Shown here: positions 56,015 through 64,000 of the stretch, piece by piece
Layout of the letters: every line of letters begins with the position of its first letter
Numbering within the stretch: position 1 is the first letter of the stretch
From: Lasiosphaeria ovina
Taxonomy: Eukaryota; Ascomycota; Sordariomycetes; Sordariales; Lasiosphaeriaceae
NCBI GenBank assembly: GCA_033439765.1
Contig: JAULSN010000003.1
Span: forward strand, 1,302,001 to 1,366,000
Reading direction: 5' to 3'
Length of the DNA stretch: 64,000 bases
Program-made: the position numbers and the translations under genes
The notes under the pieces: generated by a model
The model's database searches: none
Seen by the model: only the letters and a program-made list of their open reading frames with translations
Told to the model about the DNA's origin: nothing

Positions 56015-56998
56015 ATGAGGTTTCTCTGTCTCCCAGGTGCCTATGGCAGCTCCGATGTAAGTCTACTCAAGATCTGGGATGATCCACGTGCTCTGGAATC
56101 ACCACCCACGCACCTTCTTGAACAAGAAACCCGCCGCTGACATGCCCTCTAGAAATTTCAAGTGCAGTTGGGTAAGGATCCTAGAAGCCTCATCAGTATT
56201 AACTGCCAGATTCGGCGACAATGTGTTGACAATGAACAAAGCACCCATCATCAAGGAGCTGACAGAAGATGGAACGGCCACTTTTCATTTCATCAACGGC
56301 CCCTGCAAGGCAGTTCCTCCCGAGGGCTTCGAGGAGTATTTCGGAAAGCCCCCCTACTTCCGATTCATCGAGCCCGATCAGGACGTGGAGAAGACCGAAG
56401 ATGACGATGTACTGGCAAGAATCAGAGATTTCCCTGACTGCGAGACGCCGGAGGACACCATGAGAGAATTGATGCGAGAGGGTATTGCGACGACCCATCG
56501 TAGTACTGATAATGCTATCAAGTACCTGGTCAAGATCATGGACGAGCGTGGTCCGTTCGAGGGCATTATTGGATACTCGGAGGGCGCCACAGTCGCCGGC
56601 ACGCTCCTCCTCCACGAGCAGCGACGACTCAAGAAGAAAGGGATCAAGCCCATGTTCAAGTATGCCATTTTCTTTGCCGGGTGGCCGCCAGTGGACCCAG
56701 AAACTCACGCCATGATCCTGAGCGACGAGTCCGAGGCCATGATTGAGATTCCGACATGCCACATCAGTGAGTTCGAGTACCCCTAATCTTGCCGGGATTC
56801 TTTACTCACCACCTCACAGTCGGATCTTTGGACCCATACGTACACGGGTCTCTGGCCCTCTTCAATGTCTGTGACCCGGACACAGCGTATCTCTTTGATC
56901 ACGCCAAGGGCCACACCCTACCTCGCGACAAGGATACCGTAAAGGAGCTCGGAGACGTGGTGCGCGAGGCTATCCGAAACTACGATATAAAGATCTAG
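56015..56998 (+). CDS. FSH-family serine hydrolase, candidate PKS-releasing enzyme
   Basis: Four exons fit: 56015-56056, 56153-56171 (only 19 nt), 56242-56766 and 56820-56998; 254 residues. It begins MRFLCLPGAYGSSD, followed across two introns by KFQVQLAPIIKELTEDGTATFHFINGP, the usual start of FSH1 proteins. The nucleophile Ser is in GIIGYSEGATVAG; the acid and His are in VCDPDTAYLFDHAKGHTLP, so the alpha/beta-hydrolase triad looks complete. FSH proteins next to reducing PKS genes include LovG, which hydrolyses the finished chain off a PKS that has no thioesterase. Position beside such a PKS suggests that role here. It could also act on another ester. Confidence 0.9.
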
Positions 56999-59900
56999 AC
57001 GCATTATTTGTTTTCAATTGGCACTCGTCATCATAACATGTAACTGGGAGGTACACCCGGAGTTTGGAGGAGACAGATGATGAGCACCATTAGGCAGGCT
57101 AGACTTTTGGATACATGAAGCAGTGGACATGGAGCCGGGTTTTCCACCTCGTTTATGAGCCAGGGTCTGGAGCATAAGGTTCCAACATGATTTGTATACT
57201 TCTATCTATTTCAAGCAGACTATCAAACTTGGCAGCTATCTACACCAGTACACACGCAGATCAAACGCAATCAAAGTCCCAGGCGCTCCACTGGAGAGCA
57301 CTACCATCTTCAATGCTTGATCCTTGAAGCATCACGGTGGACGCGTAACGCAAAATTCGAAAACGGAAGTAAGACCGTGTGTACATATATTCTCGCGATT
57401 TCAAGCGCCAAGGGCATTTACACGAGCATAGCTTCCCGGCAGCGAACAATATGGGACACGGCGGGCGAACGGGCCACAGCTCTAGACCGTCTGGAGACCC
57501 CTTCTCAGTAGCCCACCCACGCCCGGAGCCTGGAACGTTACCTACAAGTCAAAGCGGCAGTGGTGGTGACACAAGTTTTCCGCTCGGGCGAGGCTATTTT
57601 TGTCGTGCAGGGCGACCGACGGGGGGTCGCGTCCTGGTCAGAGTCTAGGCAAACGGGATCGATATCACTCTAGCGTGTCTCTTGGCGACTGATTCCGGGC
57701 TACTGGCGACGACGAGAAAAGGGCGGACGCGTACACATGCCATTCTGTCGTCGAGTATCGCCATCGCCCCCGAGATAAGGAACTGGCCCAGCCCAGGGCC
57801 CAGGGGCCAGGGGCCAGGGGCGAACCTACCGCTTAGAAGCGGGAGAACGCCCAGAGCCGGATAAGGTGGAGCGGGAACAATCAGCAGAACATGATGTGCA
57901 TCCAACTTTCCCCAAGCTCAGGTACCTTCCCCTTCCATGCCTTGCCTTGCCTAGTGATTGGTACCTTAGCTCATATGAGGGCGCCGCGGGGGAATAGGCG
58001 GGAGTGTTAGCCGGCAGTAAGGTAGTGAATCGCCCGTCGAGGTACGTAATCCAGAGTCTGGGCCAAGATGCACGAACCGGTCTTGACCATGTGTCGCACC
58101 GGAAAGCACTCCACATCCCAGGAGAGAACCAGATAAGAGCAAAGAGTCCAGATATCTAGCGCACAATGAAGCACGCCTATGCCCCTGCCACTGCGTGACG
58201 AATTATCTTATCCCCCACGGTCCCGCCTCCTGGTCCATACATCCCTTACACTACCGAGCATTCCTCAGGTGGAGTGCATTGGTGTAGGAGCCGTCGCCTA
58301 CGAACCCACCATCTAGCTCCAGATGGGATATTTGATAGACTCAGACACCTTGCTCACTTCGAGCCAGGCAAAGCATCTCAGTGGCGATAAGCTCCGAGAA
58401 CAGGCAGCTATCTTTTGCTTCCTAAATCACTATCTAGATGATTAGCTGTAATAGGGTGTTGAAAGTGGCTTCGGCATTCATGGCTAAATTACCCCACGAT
58501 TCATTGTCCTCTCCCAAGGCCGTGCTGCTGCTCGATTCGGGCCTGGACTGGGTGAGGTGGGACTGGACGGGCAGCTCCAGTCGAGGTGTGAGAGCTTACT
58601 TACACCGCAGGCTGGATCCAAGTGGGTTTGTGTTGCGACAGGGTCGGCTCATTACCCGAAATGTAGGCGACCAGGGAACCTGAGCTAGAGGCTTCCCACC
58701 AGAGGCATGTTCCGTTGGTAGCATCGGTAGGGTATTTGCCTTCAAGTTCCATTGTTCGAACCTCGCGCTGGTTAAGGTAGGTGGGTTGCAATTCAGCCTA
58801 GGATCGACAGCGGATCTTGCGACCCCACACGCACAACGTCTATTTACCGTCTGGTTCACCTAGTGGACATATGGATACCCTACCTTACCACCCACATTCC
58901 GGGTGTCAAACTCGACTGGCGGGGAAGCATGTGGATTGAATGGAAGGAACGGGGAACATACCGGCTCGGTACCTGCCTAAGCTCGTCGTGCCTGCCGCCT
59001 CATGCCCATGGGGAAGGACCCAAGCGGCAGTGGACCCATTGCGTGTTTCTTTCGCGCATCTCCCGCTCTCCGAGGAAGCCGCGACGAAGCAACCGAACCG
59101 CCGCGCAACTTCCATGGGTGTTCCTGAACTAAGTTGTGGCGACTGAAGTGGAATGACGAAAAGCACGCGCGCGGGTACACAACGTGGGACTTGCTGCAGC
59201 TACTCCTTAATTATCGGCAGGGTTGTGCCCTTATGGTGATGCTACCACTCCTTGGCGGAAGAGCCACCTTTCCATTCGGATAGCCGTCGGGTTTGGAGGC
59301 TCTCACGGACACGTCGGGAACGGGCAAATAGCCAGCAAAACCAAGTCGGGCAATCCTCTCGGACTAATAGCATCTACCTTATGCGGTCGCGCGCACATTT
59401 CCACGTCTGCCAATTGCACTCCCTGGCTCCGAACTAATCGCAGAGCACCGAGGCCGGTGTATGCTATATGACAGGCAGAGATAAGATACTGCAGTCGCGG
59501 CGGTATACACTATACAGGCCTGGGCGCCCATGAGCCAAATTGCGGATATATTGCCGCCATATTGAATCGTGTCATGGAATTGGAGCGGGGGCAGCTCGTC
59601 CACCGCGATCTCGCCTCTTTCCCCAACTGAGCCGCCGCAGCTGCCCGCAACCGCAACCGCAACCGCACCCCCGACCATGGGCAAAGCCGCATTATCACAT
59701 CGCATCCTCTGTTATCGGGGTTTATCCACATGCCTGAGAACCGAGCCGAATGGCGCCGGCCTGTCCCCGACATGCGCACGCACCTAGTCCTGCTCGCTCA
59801 GCGGGCATCCAGGCGTGTTCTAGAAGCAAACCTGCATGCCAGGAAGTGGAGGACCACCCGCTCTCAGGTCTTCCCCGGCTGCTCACCTCTGTTTCTGCTG

Positions 59901-60179
59901 CTTGCTTGCCTTGTGCTCTGCCTGTGCCATTCTCTTCCTTCAGACCACTGCCGATCTTTTTCCCCCCATTCTCAGAGGGGGCTTCGTTGGCCGGTGTACC
60001 CTGTGTCTCGCTTCCCGGACTAGCCATGCAGCTCCTGAGCCTCCCACTGTGATGACAGTAGCCCAGTACGCGCAAAGAAAACACTGACATCGGGCATCGA
60101 CCAGCTGCTCCGGTGTTGTTCTCGCCCACCCGGCGCTTTGGGTCTCACTCACCCCTACCGCCTGCCCTTCCCTTCCCTT
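56999..60179. other. Intergenic, 3.2 kb
   Basis: No gene recognised between the FSH hydrolase and the ABC transporter. Small frames (up to about 135 codons) have no motifs and overlap on both strands. The promoter of the transporter should be in the right end, which is CT-rich. Confidence 0.5.
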
Positions 60180-63100
60180 ATGGCCGCCAACCACCAGCCT
60201 GCCATGGCCGAACTAACTGACGGCTCTGGGCAAACTCCGCCGGCCATCACATCCCCGCCGACTGAAGTTGTCAGTGAGCCAGACCGTGCCGATTCGCAGC
60301 CTGGTTCACGTGCAGCTTCATATGTGGATGAGAAGGTGAAGGATGAAGACGTATCGCCCAGTCTTGTGTCTGCCGAGCCGCAGCCTAATTCAAATGAAGC
60401 TTCACAAGTGGACGAGAAGGTGAAGGGTAAAGAGGTGCCGCCCGATCTTGTGCCTCCCGATCCTGACCTCCCATCTCAACCTGCCCTTGCCCCCAAGAAA
60501 GAGGTCAAAATCTTAAACGCCCTCCCATTTCGCCTGAAACCAGAGCAGAAGACGGCGATCAAAGACTTCATAGTAAGCCATCTTCATACACTGTATCCTG
60601 TATTAAACATTGAAGCTTATCCGAGAACAGCGCATCTTCACGTTTTCAACATGGCTAGACAGGCTGCTTCTCCTGTCAGCAACCATTACCTCTATGGGAG
60701 CCGGTGTGACAATGCCGATCATGAATGTGGTATTCGGTGAGATTCAATGAATATGCGCCTGGTTGTCGAGAAAGTAAACTGACACCGAAAAAGGCCGCAT
60801 GGTTGGATCGTTCACCGGATATTACGGTGCAGACGCAGCCACCACATATGAGTTGTTCAAAAACTCTATCAGCACCTGCGCGTAAGTTCAAAAGCTAAAT
60901 ACTCACTTCCATAATGCTAACAACCTGAAGTCTGTATCTTTTGGGCCTATTCTTCATCAGGCTTGTGCTAGACTACGTCGCCTATGTAAGTGGAGCTGCA
61001 TGATACTCTTGGTACGGAAAACAAATGCTAAACGTCTTTGATAGATGGGGTTCCGGATGTGCAGCTTGAGAATCTCAGCAGCAATTCGGCTCCGCTATAT
61101 GAAGTGTCTCTTCGGCCAGCCAGTCTCAACTCTTGATGTTCTCCCCCCTGGCCAGACAGCAGCTATCATAACTATCACAGCGAGCGTCCTCCAGGCCGGG
61201 ATCTCGGAAAAGCTGTCGGCGTTTCTCCAGGCTCTCTCCACCGTCGTTTCCGCACTTGTTATCGCTATGAGCTACAGCTGGAAGTTGACTCTGATCACCA
61301 GCAGCGGGCTGGTGCTTATCACAGTGGTCTACGCCGTCACCACGCCGTTCTTGGTCAAGATTTTGAATGACGTGCAACATGCCGACATCCAGGCTTCAAC
61401 CACTGCAAACGAGCTTTTCAGCTCCATCAGAATGATTGCAGCTTGCGGGGCCGAGGAAAAGATGGCCAAGCGGTACTCTGGCTGGGTTGACGAATCTCGC
61501 CGCCGGGGACTGAAAATGTCCCCGCTCATTGCCGCGCAGCAAGCCCCGAGTGAGTCCTGTCACCCTTCAAGCACGTTCTAACATGGCTTTCATACTGATA
61601 TAATCTGGCTGTAGTCCAATTTGCTGTTTATGGGTACGCCTCATGTTGAATTCCGTGAAGCAGGGCTTGACCATTGCTGACATCTTTCAGGACGTTTGCG
61701 CTTTCCTTCTGGTACTCTCTCAAGATGTATTTGGAGCTTCAGTTTAACAGTGCTGAGACTTTGATTGTGTGAGTACTAATGGGCCGAGCGCCTAGCTTCC
61801 AAAAGTAGCTAACGTCTGCGCCATTCCAGTGTTCTCATGTCTGTCATGCTAATGACAACTTCAATCGGCGGAATTACCGCTCCGCTTGCCGCTGCTGCCA
61901 GAGCGGCAGGCGCGGCTACAGTGTTCTATACCATCATAGATGCCCCCAGGCCGGACAAAAGCGGTGTTAAAGAGCCCGAGGTTTCGGCGTCAGAGGACAT
62001 TGTTCTCCAAAATGTCAACTTTGCGTACCCAACCAGACCGGACATAAAGGTTCTGGATGACCTGAGCCTCCAATTCCCGGCTGGTAAAATTACCGCCATA
62101 GTTGGACCGTCGGGTTCGGGAAAGAGCACAATCGTGGGGCTTCTGGAGCGATGGTATGAGATCGAGGCTCTTGAGAGCAATGCTATGGTATGTCAGGTTG
62201 CCCCCTCGTCTCCATCGCTATTAAGTAACCAGCAAATGAACTGACTTCACGTTGCTCTTTTGAAGAGCCTTTACTGGCGCAATGGTTACGTTGGAGTCGG
62301 CGGGCGGCCTTTGAGAGATATTGATCTCAAGTGGTGGAGGACGCAAATCGGCCTTGTCCAACAAGAGCCGTTCCTCTTCAACAACAGCATCTACGTTAAT
62401 GTCGAATTCGGCCTCATTGGCACTCAGTGGGAGGGCGCCGACTTGGAAACGAAAAAAGACCTGGTGAAACAGGCATGTAAAGAAGCTTTTGCTGACGAGT
62501 TCATCAACCGATTACCAGAGGTGGGTTGAAAGCCCTGTCCAAACTACATAACAGACTTGGAAACAGTCACTGACCGCCGGTAATAACACAGGGGTATTCA
62601 ACAATTGTTGGTGACTCGGGCATCAAGCTAAGTGGCGGCCAGCGCCAGCGCCTTGCTATCGCACGGAGCATTGTCAAGCGCCCCAAGATACTGATCCTCG
62701 ACGAAGCCACAAGCAGCATCGATGTGCGTGGCGAACAGATGGTCCAAGCGGCCTTGGACAAGGTGTCTAAAAACAGAACAACTATCATGATTGCCCATCG
62801 CCTTGCCACAATCAAGAAGGCAGACAATATCATCGTTTTGCGAAAAGGCAAGGTTGTCCAGCAAGGCACACATGAGGACATGATGGCGCAAGAATCAGGG
62901 GCCTACTGGACTCTGGCAACTGCTCAACAACTTACCATGGAGTCGCCTGTTGATGAGGACGAAGTGAAAGTGCATTCCCTAGACATTGAGGTTACAGAGA
63001 AGAAGAGCATGGCCACCATTGGCACAGATGCCACAACGTATATCGAGACAACCACGATTGTCTCCGACGGTGAGCCTGAGCAAAAGGCGAGAGGCATATG

Positions 63101-64000
63101 GGGCAGCTTCGGATTGCTGCTTCGGGAACAAAGCATGCACTGGAGATGGTACATTGTTCTCATGCTAGGCGCCGTGGGCGGCGGCGGTGAGTCCCTCAAC
63201 CTTCTTTCGAGTCTCGTTATTTGAGGACTCTAGCTGATCAAGGCGTCACCGAACCCAGCAAGTCAACCGATACAAGCTTATCTGTTCGCCACGGAACTCA
63301 CGCTGTTTCAGTTCTGGGGCCCGTGGCTCCCAGAACTCGCCAACTTTTGGAGCCTAATGTTCGTGATGCTCGCAATATTTGTCGCAATAAGCTACTTTGC
63401 TCTGGGATGGGCTTCCTCAACGATTGCGTTTGTAAGTACTAGGAGCTCGCCAGCATTATCTAGATACCAACTGTCCCGCTAATACAAACAGCACATAACC
63501 CACTATTACCGTACTGAGTACTTCAACAACATTCTGTCCAAATCTGTGGCCTTTTTCGATGCCGATGAGCACTCCGTCGGCGCCCTCACTGCCCGGCTCG
63601 CCACAGACCCAAGCCAGCTCCAGGAGCTGCTGGGAACCAACATGGCCTTTGTAATCATTTCGATTTTCAATGTCGTCGGCTGTCTGTCGATATCCTTCTA
63701 CTTTGGGTGGAAACTTACCGTTGTCACTCTTTGCTCGTCAATGCCGCTCATCATCGCAGCGGCCTTCCTTCGCATTCGATACGAGGCCCAATTTGAGAAG
63801 ACGAACAACGAGGTCTTTGCGGAAAGTGCCAAGTTTGCAACCGAGTCGATTGGCGCCTTTCGGACAGTCTCTTCGCTGACACTTGAAGACACAATCATTC
63901 AACGCTATGAGACACTGCTACAGAATCACATCAGCAAATCGTTTCTCAAGTCCAGCTGGACAACGTTTGTCTTTTCTGCGGCAGACAGCATTGCATTGCT
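60180..64000 (+). CDS. ABC-B family multidrug exporter, runs off the window
   Basis: Twelve exons are visible: 60180-60572, 60631-60736, 60794-60881, 60931-60985, 61045-61549, 61615-61633, 61691-61768, 61830-62187, 62266-62520, 62592-63186, 63259-63431 and 63492 to the edge (at least 1044 residues). An in-frame ATG at 60138 would add 14 residues. A hydrophilic N-terminus (about 110 residues, with two DEKVK repeats) precedes membrane domain 1. Nucleotide-binding domain 1 has Walker A GPSGSGKST, Q-loop VQQEPFLF, signature LSGGQRQRLAIAR, Walker B ILILDEATS and the H-loop IMIAHRLATI. Membrane domain 2 begins near 63100; domain 2 of ATP binding lies beyond 64000. Such full-size pumps export drugs or metabolites; next to the PKS it could export the product and protect the cell. 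Confidence 0.93.

Noticed and set aside
59722..60129. 135-codon minus frame before the ABC transporter
   Set aside because: No motif, and it overlaps three plus-strand frames of similar quality; likely chance in a GC-rich leader.
1..64000. CRISPR array, rRNA, intact transposase or retroelement
   Set aside because: No regularly spaced repeats, no rRNA-like sequence and no transposase, integrase or reverse-transcriptase motif was found in any frame.

Overview
The window is nuclear DNA from a filamentous ascomycete. Genes are split by short (about 50-220 nt) GT-AG introns with CTAAC/CTGAC-type branch sites, coding sequence is GC-rich with C/G-ending codons, and gaps between genes are long. The gene families point the same way: a HET-domain gene, a highly reducing polyketide synthase (HR-PKS), fungal-type MFS transporters and an extracellular intradiol dioxygenase. 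A Sordariomycete is likely, but the species cannot be read from the sequence.

Layout. 0.6-2.1 kb: secreted intradiol-dioxygenase-like protein. 3.9-5.7 kb: DHA1-type MFS drug/polyamine exporter. 6.5-13.8 kb: four uncharacterised genes (a coiled-coil basic protein, a small acidic single-pass membrane protein, an acidic/coiled-coil protein and a Ser-rich protein). 15.4-17.1 kb: alpha/beta-hydrolase-like protein without a nucleophile Ser. 18.4-19.3 kb: classical short-chain dehydrogenase. 19.9-22.4 kb: DUF2235 phospholipase-like protein with a repeat-encoded tail. 23.9-25.2 and 26.6-28.4 kb: a divergent pair, a malate/L-lactate dehydrogenase-family oxidoreductase and a quinate/sugar-type MFS permease. 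28.6-30.75 kb: a HET-domain pseudogene with four TAG stops and one frameshift. 32.1 kb: intron-containing tRNA-Leu(CAA). 32.5-37.9 kb: two conserved housekeeping genes, the actin-related protein Arp6 (SWR1 complex) and a Cid14/Trf4 non-canonical poly(A) polymerase. Then a 4.6-kb gene-poor stretch. 42.5-44.7 kb: seven-exon sugar transporter.

45.7-64.0 kb looks like a compact secondary-metabolite locus: an HR-PKS (KS-AT-DH-ER-KR-ACP, no methyltransferase, no thioesterase), an FSH-family serine hydrolase that could release the product, and an ABC-B multidrug exporter that runs off the right edge. The PKS dehydratase has substitutions at both halves of its catalytic dyad, so the product may be less dehydrated than the domain layout suggests. 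No pathway regulator is visible between these genes; the cluster may continue beyond 64 kb.

Mobile or repetitive signals are modest: one 134-bp TA-flanked MITE candidate, several tandem repeats, two 21-base G runs, an 18-bp perfect palindrome, and a GC-rich inverted-repeat patch near the tRNA. No CRISPR array, rRNA gene or intact transposase was seen.
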